Of a DNA stretch of 64,000 bases, positions 37,050 through 45,458 are shown piece by piece. The DNA is taken from positions 51,898-115,897 of the forward strand of contig JAIOQZ010000011.1 of the NCBI GenBank assembly GCA_021108395.1, in the 5' to 3' direction. The translations under genes were made by a program, and so were the position numbers. The DNA comes from Candidatus Cloacimonadota bacterium (GTDB lineage: Bacteria > Cloacimonadota > Cloacimonadia > Cloacimonadales > JAIOQZ01). The notes under the pieces are model-generated. The model ran no database searches. It was not told the origin of the DNA and saw only the letters and a program-made list of their open reading frames with translations. Every line of letters starts with the position of its first letter. The stretch's first letter is position 1.

Positions 37050-38297
37050 CTACAGGCCGAACTTCTCGATGATTTCTTTCTTGCTCAGGCCCAGAATGCC
37101 GTGCTTGGCGCCAACCTTTCTGAAGGCGTCGAGACCTTTTTCGAGGTGGTGCATCTCGTGGCCGGCAGAGATTTGCGTGCGGATGCGCGCCTTGCCCTGC
37201 GGCACCACTGGGAAGAAGAAGCCCATGGCGTAGATGCCCTCGTGATAGAGGTCGTTGCTGAAGGCCTGCGCCAGCTTGGCGTTGAACAACATCACGGGGA
37301 CGATAGGCGTGTCGCCGGGCTGGAGCACAAAGCCTGCTTCTTCCAGGCCCTTGCGCCAGAATTCGGTGTTGACTTCGAGCTTGTCGCGGCGCTCGGTTGA
37401 CGCCGACAGCACCTCGAGCACCTTGAGAACGCCGGCCACCACCACAGGGGCTATGGTGTTCGAGAACAGATATGGCCGCGCCTTCTGGCGACACATCTCC
37501 ACCACCTCGCGCCGACCGCTCACGCAGCCGCCCGAAGCCCCGCCCAGCGCTTTGCCAAACGTGGTGGTGATGATGTCAATCTTGCCCAGAACGCCGCAAT
37601 GCTCGTGGGTACCGCGTCCTGTCTTGCCAATGAACCCGCTGGAGTGGGATTCGTCCACGAACAACATGGCGTCATACTTCTCGCACAGCGCCACCATCTC
37701 GTCGAGCTTGGCGGTGTCGCCGTCCATCGAAAAAACGCCGTCGGTGATGACGACTTTGAGGCGTTTGTCGGCGTGAAGCTGGAGCTTCTTTTCGAGGTGA
37801 TTCATGTTCGAGTGTTTGAAGGTGTCGTGCATGGCCGGACACAGGCGCATACCATCGATGATCGATGCGTGCACCAGGCGGTCGGAAATCATCACGTCCT
37901 CTTCAGTGAGGATAGCCTCGAACACACCGGCGTTGGCGTCCATGCAGCTCGGGAAGAGGATGGTGTCTTCGGTGCCGAGAAACTCGGTGACACGCGCCTC
38001 GAGCTCCTTGTGGATGTCCTGAGTGCCACAGATGAAACGAACGCTGGACATGCCGTAGCCACGAGAATCCAGCCCCTCGTGCGCCGCCTTCACCACGTCC
38101 GGGTGCGACGACAGGCCGAGATAGTTATTGGCGCACATGTTGATAACTTTCTTGAGCGAAGAACCCGTAGGGAACTCCACTTCGATGTCGGCGGCCTGCG
38201 CCGAGTGGATGAAACGCTCCACCTTGAACAGACCCTGCGTCTGGATACCTTCCAGCGTATCCTTGTAGATGCCGCGAACCTTGTCGCTGTATGCCAT
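37050..38297 (-). CDS. kbl: 2-amino-3-ketobutyrate CoA ligase (glycine C-acetyltransferase)
   Basis: This PLP enzyme of the alpha-oxoamine synthase family cleaves 2-amino-3-ketobutyrate with CoA into glycine and acetyl-CoA. At 415 residues it follows E. coli Kbl closely: NMCANNYLGLSSHPD, SVRFICGTQDIHKELE, VFSMDGDTA, and PLP Lys249 in TTFGKALGGASGG. The threonine dehydrogenase gene sits at the head of the same operon. GGAGAC precedes the ATG. A strong hairpin separates it from the ACP gene. Its last-gene position next to an ACP is what makes the context odd. Confidence 0.95.
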   Translation of the reverse strand: MAYSDKVRGIYKDTLEGIQTQGLFKVERFIHSAQAADIEVEFPTGSSLKKVINMCANNYLGLSSHPDVVKAAHEGLDSRGYGMSSVRFICGTQDIHKELEARVTEFLGTEDTILFPSCMDANAGVFEAILTEEDVMISDRLVHASIIDGMRLCPAMHDTFKHSNMNHLEKKLQLHADKRLKVVITDGVFSMDGDTAKLDEMVALCEKYDAMLFVDESHSSGFIGKTGRGTHEHCGVLGKIDIITTTFGKALGGASGGCVSGRREVVEMCRQKARPYLFSNTIAPVVVAGVLKVLEVLSASTERRDKLEVNTEFWRKGLEEAGFVLQPGDTPIVPVMLFNAKLAQAFSNDLYHEGIYAMGFFFPVVPQGKARIRTQISAGHEMHHLEKGLDAFRKVGAKHGILGLSKKEIIEKFGL

Positions 38298-38325
38298 AAG
38301 TGTCTCCTTGCGTCAGAAAAGCTGA

Positions 38326-38353
38326 GAGCCGCGCCCTGGCGAGGGCACGGCTC
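38326..38353 (-). terminator. Strong hairpin between acp and kbl
   Basis: Minus strand GAGCCGTGCCCT-CGCC-AGGGCGCGGCTC, 12 pairs with one GU or mismatch, then CAGCTTTTC. It could be a leaky terminator or an mRNA-stabilising hairpin that sets kbl level apart from the upstream genes. Confidence 0.55.
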
Positions 38354-38359
38354 GATAGA

Positions 38360-38617
38360 TTACTTGGCGAGGTGCTTCAGCACCAGGTCGGTGATGGACA
38401 GTACGTTGTCGAACGCTTCGGGGGTGGCTTCCTCGTCCGGCAGGCTGATCTTGTAGCTGTTTTCGAGGAACCGCTTCAGCGAGACCATCGAGAAACTGTC
38501 CACGAGTCCACCGGATATGAGCGGCGTGTCGAATCCCACTTCCTCGTCTTCGTCCTCGACATATTCCTCGATCACGTATTCGAGCACCACATCTTTGATT
38601 TCGTCTTTTGTTGGCAT
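38360..38617 (-). CDS. Acyl carrier protein
   Basis: 85 residues, strongly acidic (VEDEDEEVGFD). Ser41 in GGLVDSFSMVSLKRF is the phosphopantetheine site. It is not the standard DSLD-type fatty-acid ACP but a DSFS variant, as in specialised carriers. Neighbours are acetyl-CoA synthetase (21 bases upstream), AcpS and Kbl, so it probably carries a short acyl group in a dedicated reaction (inference). Housekeeping AcpP should be elsewhere. Confidence 0.9.
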   Translation of the reverse strand: MPTKDEIKDVVLEYVIEEYVEDEDEEVGFDTPLISGGLVDSFSMVSLKRFLENSYKISLPDEEATPEAFDNVLSITDLVLKHLAK

Positions 38618-38638
38618 GATTGTCTCCTTATATTTTGG

Positions 38639-40348
38639 TTAGTCGTCTTCGTTTTCGAGGGTGGATGTGTCGCCAATCTCCTCGCCCCATTCCTGCGCGT
38701 GAAGCAGACGGCGCATTATCTTACCGCTGCGCGTCTTGGGCAAGTTCTTGACGTACTCGGTCTCCTGCGGCATGGCCAGCGGACTGAGCTTCTTGCGGAT
38801 GAAGTTCATGATCTTGAGTTCAAGCTCGTCGGTGGGATCGAAGCCCGCCTTGAGCACCACGAACGCTTTCACCACTTCCATGTTCACGACGTCGGGCTTG
38901 CTCACCACGGCGCTCTCGGCCACAGCCTCGTGCTCCAGCAATGCGCTCTCCACCTCGAACGGACTGACCAAGTGACCGCCGGTGTTGATGACGTCGTCGT
39001 CGCGCCCCACGAACCAGAAGTAGCCCTCTTTGTCGATGGTAGCGCGGTCACCGGGGATGTACCAGCCGTTCTTGAACTTGCTCTTGTAGGTTTCTTCGTT
39101 GCCCCAGTAGGTGCGCATCATGGCAGGCCAGCCGGGACGGAACCCGATGAGGCCGATCTGGCCTGGCTCGGTTATCTCTTCGTAGGTATCCGAATCGACC
39201 ACAGCGGCGGTGATGCCGGGGAACGGCTTGGCCATCGAGCCTGGCTTCACTTTCATGCCCGGGTAGTTGCAAATCATCATCGAGCCGGTCTCGGTTTGCC
39301 AATAGGTGTCCAGAAACGGCAGGCCAAAGACCTTCTCCGACCAGATGACAGCCTCGGAGTTCAGCGGCTCGCCCACGCTGGCCAGCATCCGCAGGCATTT
39401 CATGTCGTGTTTCGTCACCAATTCGTCACCCGCCTTCATGAGAGAGCGGATGGCCGTGGGCGCCGAATACCACATCGACACGCGGTGCTTCTCGATGAAG
39501 CGATACCATTCCTCGGCCGAGAACCCGCGGTCGAGCACGCACTGCGTGACACCCAGGCTCCAGGGACCGATGATGCCGTATGATGTGCCGGTGACCCAGC
39601 CGGGGTCGGCGGTGCACCAATAGATGTCGTCGTCCTGTAGGTCAAGCACCCACTTGGAGGTGAGATACTGCGAAATAAGCGAATAGTGAACGTGCTTCAC
39701 GCCCTTGGGCTGTCCGGTGGTGCCGGAGGTGTAGTGCAGCACCGAGGGGGTCTCGGCGAAGGTGGGTTCGCAGGTGAAGTCCTCGACCGGCGTGGCGGAT
39801 TCGAGATCGAAGGCGACCTCGCGCTCGCGCAAGGGGCTTCTGCCGTCGTAGTCAACCATGATGACATGCTTCATATAGGACATGTCGGCGAGGATGCGGC
39901 GCACCTTGGAAACGTGCTTCTTCTGGGTGATGATGGTGGTGGCCTCGGAGTTATCGAGGCGAACCTTGAGCGATTCGTCGCCAAAGGCCGAGAAAAGCGG
40001 CTGTGCGATGGCGCCCATCTTGAGCACGCCCAGGAAACTGAAATACAGCTCTGGAATCTTGTCCATGAACAGGCAGACACGTTCACCTGGTTTAACACCC
40101 TGGTCGCGCAGGAACTGCCCGAAGGTGTTGGCGGCCAGGCGAGCGTCGTTGAAGGTGTAGCGTTTTTCCTTACCGCCCTTGCCCTCCCAGATGAGCGCGA
40201 GCTTGTCGGCCTTGCCCTGCTGGCAGATACGGTCGGTGCAATACCACCCGATGTTGATGACGTCGCCGTCTTTGTAGTCGAGTTCCTTCTCGGCGATAGA
40301 CCAACTGAAATCCTTTACTCGTTCTTCATACGAACCTATGTTGAACAT
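38639..40348 (-). CDS. acsA: Acetyl/acyl-CoA synthetase (AMP-forming), AcsA-like
   Basis: A 569-residue adenylating enzyme. LHYTSGTTGQPKGVKHVH is the P-loop-like A3 motif, DIYWCTADPGWVTGTSYGI and WYSAPTAIRSLMKAG follow, and PKTRSGKIMRR holds the C-terminal catalytic Lys. The whole pattern, including the tail GDTSTLENEDD, resembles Bacillus-type AcsA. It activates acetate (or a short acid) to the CoA ester. Start: AAGGAGG is followed by ATGATG; I use the second ATG (40348) for spacing. Its place between AcpS and ACP suggests transfer to the carrier, unproven. Confidence 0.88.
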   Translation of the reverse strand: MFNIGSYEERVKDFSWSIAEKELDYKDGDVINIGWYCTDRICQQGKADKLALIWEGKGGKEKRYTFNDARLAANTFGQFLRDQGVKPGERVCLFMDKIPELYFSFLGVLKMGAIAQPLFSAFGDESLKVRLDNSEATTIITQKKHVSKVRRILADMSYMKHVIMVDYDGRSPLREREVAFDLESATPVEDFTCEPTFAETPSVLHYTSGTTGQPKGVKHVHYSLISQYLTSKWVLDLQDDDIYWCTADPGWVTGTSYGIIGPWSLGVTQCVLDRGFSAEEWYRFIEKHRVSMWYSAPTAIRSLMKAGDELVTKHDMKCLRMLASVGEPLNSEAVIWSEKVFGLPFLDTYWQTETGSMMICNYPGMKVKPGSMAKPFPGITAAVVDSDTYEEITEPGQIGLIGFRPGWPAMMRTYWGNEETYKSKFKNGWYIPGDRATIDKEGYFWFVGRDDDVINTGGHLVSPFEVESALLEHEAVAESAVVSKPDVVNMEVVKAFVVLKAGFDPTDELELKIMNFIRKKLSPLAMPQETEYVKNLPKTRSGKIMRRLLHAQEWGEEIGDTSTLENEDD

Positions 40349-40386
40349 CATCCCTCCTTGTCCGCGCAATGCTGCGCGCACATCGT

Positions 40387-40782
40387 TTATGTTGTTTGCT
40401 CAGTCTCGATTATCACCGTGGCGCAGGCCATTTCCTTCAGGTGGCTCAGCGACACATGCAGTCGGGTCGCTCCCGCCGCCGCCGCCACTTCCTTCGCCTT
40501 GCCGCTCAACACCAGGCTGGGCCGCCCCAGCTCGTTGTTCTCGACGGACACTTCGCGCCATTCCATGCCGTCACGCCAGCCGGTGCCCAGCGCCTTGAAG
40601 AAGGCTTCTTTGGCGGCGAAGCGCGCCGCGTAATGCTGCGCCGCGTGGCGCTTAGACTCGCAGTATGCTATCTCCACCGGCGAGAACACGCGCTGACAGA
40701 ACCCCGCCGTTCCTTCGACCTGCTTCTGCACACGCGCCACTTCGATAATGTCAATGCCCGCGCCGAGGATTCTATACGACAT
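40387..40782 (-). CDS. acpS: Holo-[acyl-carrier-protein] synthase
   Basis: 131 residues; GAGIDIIEVARVQK near the start and RFAAKEAFFKALGTG carry the Mg2+/CoA-binding Asp and Glu of AcpS. It attaches 4'-phosphopantetheine to ACP serine, most directly to the ACP encoded two genes downstream. Its start (40782) lies inside the end of the PIN gene (11-base overlap) and has only a weak ribosome site, so translation may depend on the upstream gene. Confidence 0.92.
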   Translation of the reverse strand: MSYRILGAGIDIIEVARVQKQVEGTAGFCQRVFSPVEIAYCESKRHAAQHYAARFAAKEAFFKALGTGWRDGMEWREVSVENNELGRPSLVLSGKAKEVAAAAGATRLHVSLSHLKEMACATVIIETEQTT

Positions 40783-41266
40783 TATCTTCGTTAACAAGGT
40801 TTGCGCAAGCAATTAGCTCCTCATGACGATTCTCATCATAAACTCTCGGAAGAACCTGCGGGTATGAAACGGGGTATAATACTCTGTTTTGTAAATACTC
40901 AGGCTGTTTCTTGTCTCTTGCGCAAACAAGCTGACACCAAGAACAAATAACTAATGCAATTATATGCTGATCATTAAGTTTCTTGTCTGTTAGTGGAATA
41001 CCATTTTGTTCAGCTCTTTTTTCAACTTCTTTTTGCTCCTTGTCAACGTCTTCATTAATTATTCGTATTATCGACATTTTATCATTGTCCGCTTTCAAAC
41101 TATTAATGTGTGCTCTCATTCTTTCATTTTCCATAAAAACTGAACCTCCCACAATTAGTGAGAGACTCCCATCGATAATCTTTGCATAAATAAGAGAATA
41201 CTTCTCATGTTCTTTATTAGTAGTTTTAAACACCGTTGAGAATGAGCAAGTATCAACTACTACCAT
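40772..41266 (-). CDS. PIN-like nuclease, partner of the AAA ATPase
   Basis: 164 residues. The spaced acidic residues of a PIN domain are visible: Asp5 in MVVVDTCSF, Glu46/Glu48 in FMENER, Asp99 in KLNDQHIIALVI and Asp118 in VCARDKK. PIN domains cut RNA, often as toxins or defence effectors. The gene is very AT-rich compared with its flanks. It starts three bases after the ATPase stop, so the two form a unit. Family membership is read from motifs only, and the specific PIN subfamily is not known to me. Confidence 0.72.
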   Translation of the reverse strand: MVVVDTCSFSTVFKTTNKEHEKYSLIYAKIIDGSLSLIVGGSVFMENERMRAHINSLKADNDKMSIIRIINEDVDKEQKEVEKRAEQNGIPLTDKKLNDQHIIALVICSWCQLVCARDKKQPEYLQNRVLYPVSYPQVLPRVYDENRHEELIACANLVNEDNVV

Positions 41267-41269
41267 AGC

Positions 41270-42535
41270 TCAAAGATCCAGCATTTCCATTGATTCGTTT
41301 ACAAAAAATTTGCGATAGCTTTTTGGGGGCTTGCTCTCGAATTTGCCTGAACCATCTATTGGAAGAGGAAACACTTTGTTCCCTTCATCGTTCCTCTCAA
41401 AGTACAGCACTTGACTATCGACCTTTTCCTCTGATTCTTGTTGTTCAAGGCGAAATCTGTCTATGATAAAGTCACTGTGTGTTTCCAGAAACACAAAACT
41501 ATCTTCCTCAATTTCACAATAGTCGTGCAAGAATTTCCCAAAAGCGGCTTGTGCTTTGGGGTGCATGTGTATTTCTGGTTGCTGGATAAAGAAAACCGTC
41601 TTTTCCTTTTTCATCAGCAAGTCACCGATTATTGGAAGAATTTGAGAAACGCCGTAGCCAACATGTTTGATATTTACGAAGTGCTCCCCAAGCTTGACAA
41701 AGATTCTAAAAGGAGCTCCTGGATTCGAAATAATGTATTCATCAAACCTGATTTCCTCGAATAATCCGCTACTGCGACCAAATTTATGTAGCGCAGAAAT
41801 TATTCTCTTATGCTTCCTCTGGTATACTTCGTGTAGTTTATATGGTATATGTACCCCTGTAGAGTCATACTCAGTAGCATAATCCGTGTAAATCGCTTGG
41901 GGAGCACTTCGAATTGGTGCCATCCAGCAAGTTTGTCTTTGGAAAGAGCATGTCTCAAACATCATGGCTAAAGTGTCAAAATAATTACCAATATCCTTTA
42001 AAGGGACCTCTACATCTGGGACTATTCTGAAATGGCTGCCTTCTCTTTTTATCTCTACTCCCCTAACATATTTTCCTTCTTCAATGTCCGTGGCCAATAA
42101 TCCTAAAATATTATGAAATCCAGTGTCAATTTCTTCATGGACTTTTCGGTACAAGCGCTTTTTCTTAAAAAGAAACTTCTTTAAACCGTCGGGACCAACT
42201 CTAATACTACTCCGCAATCCCGGCAACCCCCTATATTCCATAAACTTATATCCGGCCATAGTGGTATCTTTATCCGTCTCTCCTGTTTTGATAGATGCAA
42301 TCCGAAAGTGCTGATTGTCATGCAAATTGTGGCTGACAATTTCATCAAAAGTGCCTAACTGAAAATTCAAGTTGTTAAACTTAAATCTACCGAAGGGCCC
42401 CTCCATCAAAACACACAACGCGGCCATAACAGATGTCTTCCCCGTACTGTTCTCGCCTACAAGGAAATTAACATTCCGCAGGGGAATCAGTGCGTTCTGA
42501 AACCCCCGGAAATTGTCGAGGTACAAATAGCGCAT
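41270..42535 (-). CDS. AAA_21/SMC-like ABC-type ATPase (possible defence protein)
   Basis: 421 residues. It starts as such ATPases do, YLDNFRGFQNALIPLRNVNFLVGENSTGKTS, with Walker A at 27-34. The signature-like GYGVSQ lies at 293-298, Walker B VFFIQQPEIHMHP at 314-326, and the switch ETHSD at 351-355. These fit the predicted-ATPase group that pairs with nucleases in Septu-, PARIS- or OLD-like systems. Start ATG 42535 overlaps the tdh stop by one base (TGATG); a longer frame reaches 42610 but is tdh antisense-frame noise. Low GC against its neighbours suggests transfer. Confidence 0.85.
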   Translation of the reverse strand: MRYLYLDNFRGFQNALIPLRNVNFLVGENSTGKTSVMAALCVLMEGPFGRFKFNNLNFQLGTFDEIVSHNLHDNQHFRIASIKTGETDKDTTMAGYKFMEYRGLPGLRSSIRVGPDGLKKFLFKKKRLYRKVHEEIDTGFHNILGLLATDIEEGKYVRGVEIKREGSHFRIVPDVEVPLKDIGNYFDTLAMMFETCSFQRQTCWMAPIRSAPQAIYTDYATEYDSTGVHIPYKLHEVYQRKHKRIISALHKFGRSSGLFEEIRFDEYIISNPGAPFRIFVKLGEHFVNIKHVGYGVSQILPIIGDLLMKKEKTVFFIQQPEIHMHPKAQAAFGKFLHDYCEIEEDSFVFLETHSDFIIDRFRLEQQESEEKVDSQVLYFERNDEGNKVFPLPIDGSGKFESKPPKSYRKFFVNESMEMLDL

Positions 42536-43479
42536 CACAGCCTCCCTTTCAGCGTCGTCAGCATATCCTTCGTCATTGAGGGCAGGTCGTATTCGTGCTG
42601 CCAGCCCCATTCCTCGCGGGCGGCGGAGTCGTCCATGCGGTCTGGCCAGCTGTCTGCAATGGCCTGGCGCACGGGATCGATGCTATAGCCCATCTCGAAG
42701 CCGTGAACGTGCTTGCATATCTCGGCGCAGATGTGCTCCGGCGCAAAGCTCATGGCGGCCACGTTGAAGCAGTTGCGGTGCACCAGCCTGTCCGGGTCGG
42801 CCTCCATCATCTCGACGGCGGCGCGGGTGGCGTCGGGCATGTACATCATATCGAGGTAGGTGCCGGGCTGGAGGTTGCAGGTGTAATGCTTGTGCTGCAA
42901 GGCATCGTAGTAGATGTGCACGGCGTAGTCGGTGGTGCCGCCGCCGGGCTTTGCCGTATTGCTGATGATACCCGGATAGCGCACTCCGCGGGTGTCAACG
43001 CCGAACCTGGCGAAATAATAGTCGCACAGCAGCTCGCCCGCCACCTTGGTGACGCCGTAAATGGAGGTGGGGCGCTGGATGGTGTCCTGCGGCGTGTCCT
43101 GCTTGGGCGAACTGGGCCCGAACGCGCCTATCGAGCTGGGCGTGAACACGGCGAAATCGAGCTCTCTGGCCACCTCGAGGATATTCAGCAGCCCCCCCAT
43201 GTTGACCTTCCAGGCGAGCTGAGGCTTTGCCTCGGCCACTGCCGAAAGCAGCGCTGCGAGGTTGTACACCGTGTCGATGCCGTGTGCCTTCGCCACCTCT
43301 GCCAGGCGCTTGCCGTCGAGGCAGTCGATGATTTCGTAGGGGCCGTCTTTGAGCACAGGCGGGACATCGTCGCGGATGTCTGAGGCTACCACGTTTGATT
43401 CACCGTAAAGTTTGCGAAGAAAGGGAACAAGTTCCGTACCAATCTGCCCTGCGGCGCCGATGACCAAAATCTTTTTCAA
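42535..43479 (-). CDS. tdh: L-threonine 3-dehydrogenase, SDR (epimerase-like) type
   Basis: 314 residues, NAD-dependent. GAAGQIGTE at 8-16 binds NAD; Tyr141/Lys145 in SIYGVTK are the catalytic pair; GTTDYAVHIYYDAL and YLDMMYMPDATRA are hallmarks of the short-chain TDH family found in Bacteroidota and relatives. It oxidises threonine to 2-amino-3-ketobutyrate, the Kbl substrate. The start is TTG at 43479, with AGGAG seven bases upstream. First gene of the operon that ends with kbl. Confidence 0.92.
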   Translation of the reverse strand: MKKILVIGAAGQIGTELVPFLRKLYGESNVVASDIRDDVPPVLKDGPYEIIDCLDGKRLAEVAKAHGIDTVYNLAALLSAVAEAKPQLAWKVNMGGLLNILEVARELDFAVFTPSSIGAFGPSSPKQDTPQDTIQRPTSIYGVTKVAGELLCDYYFARFGVDTRGVRYPGIISNTAKPGGGTTDYAVHIYYDALQHKHYTCNLQPGTYLDMMYMPDATRAAVEMMEADPDRLVHRNCFNVAAMSFAPEHICAEICKHVHGFEMGYSIDPVRQAIADSWPDRMDDSAAREEWGWQHEYDLPSMTKDMLTTLKGRL

Positions 43480-43807
43480 ATCACTGCTCCTGTATAAAAT
43501 GGTATTGCAAAGCTTGCAAAATCGACCTGATTCTTGTCAACAAGAAACTTGGCGCTTCGAGCTATCTCGTGTTATGATGAAGAATTCCAGAATTGCATGG
43601 CCGCGGTTTTCGCAAGGTGAGCAGGACAAGTTGTCTTTTCTTCGATGCTATTGCAGTGCAAGGTGGATTGCCCCAGGCAGAGCATCATCCGCAATGCAAG
43701 CTGCCGGGTATATGAATGATGGCAACAGTAAGCCTGGAGCGATATTGCTTCATTCGAGAGTTCGCTGGTCTGGCTGGAAAGAATACTCGATACTAACCTT
43801 CGGGAAA
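43480..43807. other. Intergenic region between the tdh and glycan operons
   Basis: 328 bases without a convincing gene. A plus-strand frame runs across it from 43412 but has no ribosome site and no recognisable motif. On the minus strand TTGACA occurs about 60 bases before tdh without a good -10. No terminator for the glycan operon is evident. Confidence 0.4.
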
Positions 43808-44395
43808 TTAAACGTCTGTATTTTGCTCTTTGAGAAGCTCCTTCTCAAGAGCCAGCAATCCCTTTTTCCTCTCCTTTAACCGCTTCGCAGGGATACCCAC
43901 ATAAATTCCCCAGGGTTGAAGGTCTTTCATAATCAGAGACATTGCCCCAACGCTGCATCCTTCTCCCAGATTGCTTGGCCCGATAATTGTGCAGGCGCTC
44001 CCAATAATGACATGCCTGCCAATTATCACAGGGCCTCCAATGTGATGTGCGGAGAACTTGTGGGGAACGACCTGGTTAGTGATGTAGTCACCGGTATAAT
44101 CATCGGAGGCGCTGTAGATGACAGTGTTAGCTCCCATACTGGAAAAATCGTGCATAACTATCCCTTTGGCTCCACCCAGGTGTGAATTGCGAGTTATATG
44201 CACAAAATTGCCCAGAGTAATGTAACCTTTGGAAGCAGCGAGAATCACAAAATCATCTATTCGGACATTGCTTCCAATTGAGATGTTTTCTGGGCCATAT
44301 ATCCTTGCATCTGAGGAAATACGCACGTTTTCGCCAATGGCTTTAAAGCCGAAATCCTTCAAGTCGTTTTCGGTCAAATATTTACTCTGTAGCAT
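43808..44395 (-). CDS. Hexapeptide-repeat O/N-acyltransferase
   Basis: 195 residues of left-handed beta-helix: ISSDARIYGPENISIGSNVRIDDFVIL, then GNFVHITRNSHLGG, and VIIGRHVIIGSACTIIGPSNLGEGCSVGAMSLIMKDL. The C-terminal IYVGIPAKRLKERKK is typical of maltose/galactoside-type and sugar acetyltransferases. The acceptor is likely the amino or hydroxyl group of the sugar made in the operon. It lies 227 bases after the previous gene, so it may have its own promoter. The gap 44396-44622 shows nothing else. Confidence 0.85.
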   Translation of the reverse strand: MLQSKYLTENDLKDFGFKAIGENVRISSDARIYGPENISIGSNVRIDDFVILAASKGYITLGNFVHITRNSHLGGAKGIVMHDFSSMGANTVIYSASDDYTGDYITNQVVPHKFSAHHIGGPVIIGRHVIIGSACTIIGPSNLGEGCSVGAMSLIMKDLQPWGIYVGIPAKRLKERKKGLLALEKELLKEQNTDV

Positions 44396-44622
44396 GGGAA
44401 CTCCTTTTTTGAATGTAAGTAAAGGGCTGCGCAGTTACATCAACCGTGTCCACTGTTTCAATATCACTACAAATGTTATTGCTCGTCAAGTTTTTACGGC
44501 TTGTACACAATAAGTATTTCGGACAGCGCTTTGTAAACTCTCAAAAGTGGAAGTCTGAAGTGAGTGCGAAACACAAATCAGCGCCTGTTATGAAACATCA
44601 CAAACTGTTTCTAAGAATCGAG

Positions 44623-44988
44623 CTACTTCACCTTCAAAATCAGAAACACGCCCACCATGATAACCAGTACCCCAATCCAACGGATGGCCGGAACATCTTC
44701 TCCGAAAACCACAATCGCCGCGACCAGGGCAAACACATAGCTGATGCTGACTAACGGGTATGCCTGGTTGAAATCGTAATTTCTCAGGACAAGTACCCAT
44801 ATTCCGGCTGCAACACCCATCAGAAGCGCTGAAGAAATGACCCAGGGAGATATCGCCAGATGAAGAAAGTATTTAACGTTGACCACCTCGCCTTTCAGGC
44901 GACCAATACCGGTTTTCAGGACTATCTGGCTGGCAACGAGGAAAAGACTCTGCACCGACATGAGAAGCAGGAGTTTCAGGTTGAACAT
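44623..44988 (-). CDS. ArnE/ArnF-like four-helix flippase subunit (EamA/SMR type)
   Basis: 121 residues, four membrane helices. LVASQIVLKTG in helix 1, WVLVLRNYDFNQAYPLVSISYVFALVAAIVVFGEDV in helices 3-4 and the final WIGVLVIMVGVFLIL match the pattern of ArnE/ArnF, which flip undecaprenyl-phosphate-aminoarabinose. A GT2 and a GT-C enzyme in the same operon support a lipid-linked-sugar flipping role. Start at 44988 behind AAAGGA; it overlaps the preceding acyltransferase by 13 bases. Confidence 0.8.
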   Translation of the reverse strand: MFNLKLLLLMSVQSLFLVASQIVLKTGIGRLKGEVVNVKYFLHLAISPWVISSALLMGVAAGIWVLVLRNYDFNQAYPLVSISYVFALVAAIVVFGEDVPAIRWIGVLVIMVGVFLILKVK

Positions 44989-45458
44989 CGTAGATCCTTT
45001 ATCACCTTTGCCGGATTGCCGCCAACCAGAGAATATGCAGGAACGCTCTTTGTAACAACTGCCCCTGCGCCGATAATGCAGCACTCCCCGATGGTGACAT
45101 CGGGTAATATAATCGCTCCGACTCCAACAAAAGTGCCTTCCTTGATATGCACATGCCCCTTTTTTGTGTGGAAACCGAGAACCGAACTGAGACTCTTTGT
45201 TGGATTGATGTGCGAGATAATTTTTGCGCCGCGAGTAAGGTAAACGTCCTTTTCGATGCGAATGTATTCTGGATAAATGGAATCAATCAGAACATTGGGG
45301 GCAATATAGACATTGAACGGGTCATCAATGATTGTTCCTCTCATGCGGTGAATCAACGGTGACAGAAAGCTCGGGAATATCGAATAATAGGCGACATAAC
45401 CCAGAAGCCCGCGCCAGATAAACCGCCAGGAAGCCAGATAATTGATTTTCTTGTCCAT
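44976..45458 (-). CDS. Hexapeptide-repeat acyltransferase, serine-acetyltransferase-like fold
   Basis: 160 residues. After a hydrophobic N-terminus (WRFIWRGLLGYVAYYSIFPS) come repeats such as VYLTRGAKIISHINP, HIKEGTFVGVGAIILPDVTIGECCIIGAGAVVTKSVPAY and the end YSLVGGNPAKVIKD. It is the kind of enzyme that acetylates lipid-linked or nucleotide sugars. It follows the DUF2304 gene with no gap. Two acyltransferases in one operon suggest one N- and one O-modification, or LegH/PglD-like and tailoring roles. Confidence 0.83.
   Translation of the reverse strand: MDKKINYLASWRFIWRGLLGYVAYYSIFPSFLSPLIHRMRGTIIDDPFNVYIAPNVLIDSIYPEYIRIEKDVYLTRGAKIISHINPTKSLSSVLGFHTKKGHVHIKEGTFVGVGAIILPDVTIGECCIIGAGAVVTKSVPAYSLVGGNPAKVIKDLRCST

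Noticed and set aside
37050-40381. Reading the AOS-ACP-ligase set as sphingolipid synthesis
   Set aside because: The PLP enzyme matches Kbl closely, the ligase resembles acetyl-CoA synthetase AcsA, and Tdh in the same operon fits threonine breakdown. The ACP link is kept as an open question.
42536-42610. 25-residue N-terminal extension of the ATPase
   Set aside because: It overlaps the tdh 3' end in another frame; the ATPase fold starts at MRYLYLDNF, with ATG coupled to the tdh stop.
43412-43879. Plus-strand 155-codon ORF across the tdh/glycan gap
   Set aside because: No ribosome site, no recognisable motif, and both ends run antisense into tdh and the acyltransferase gene.
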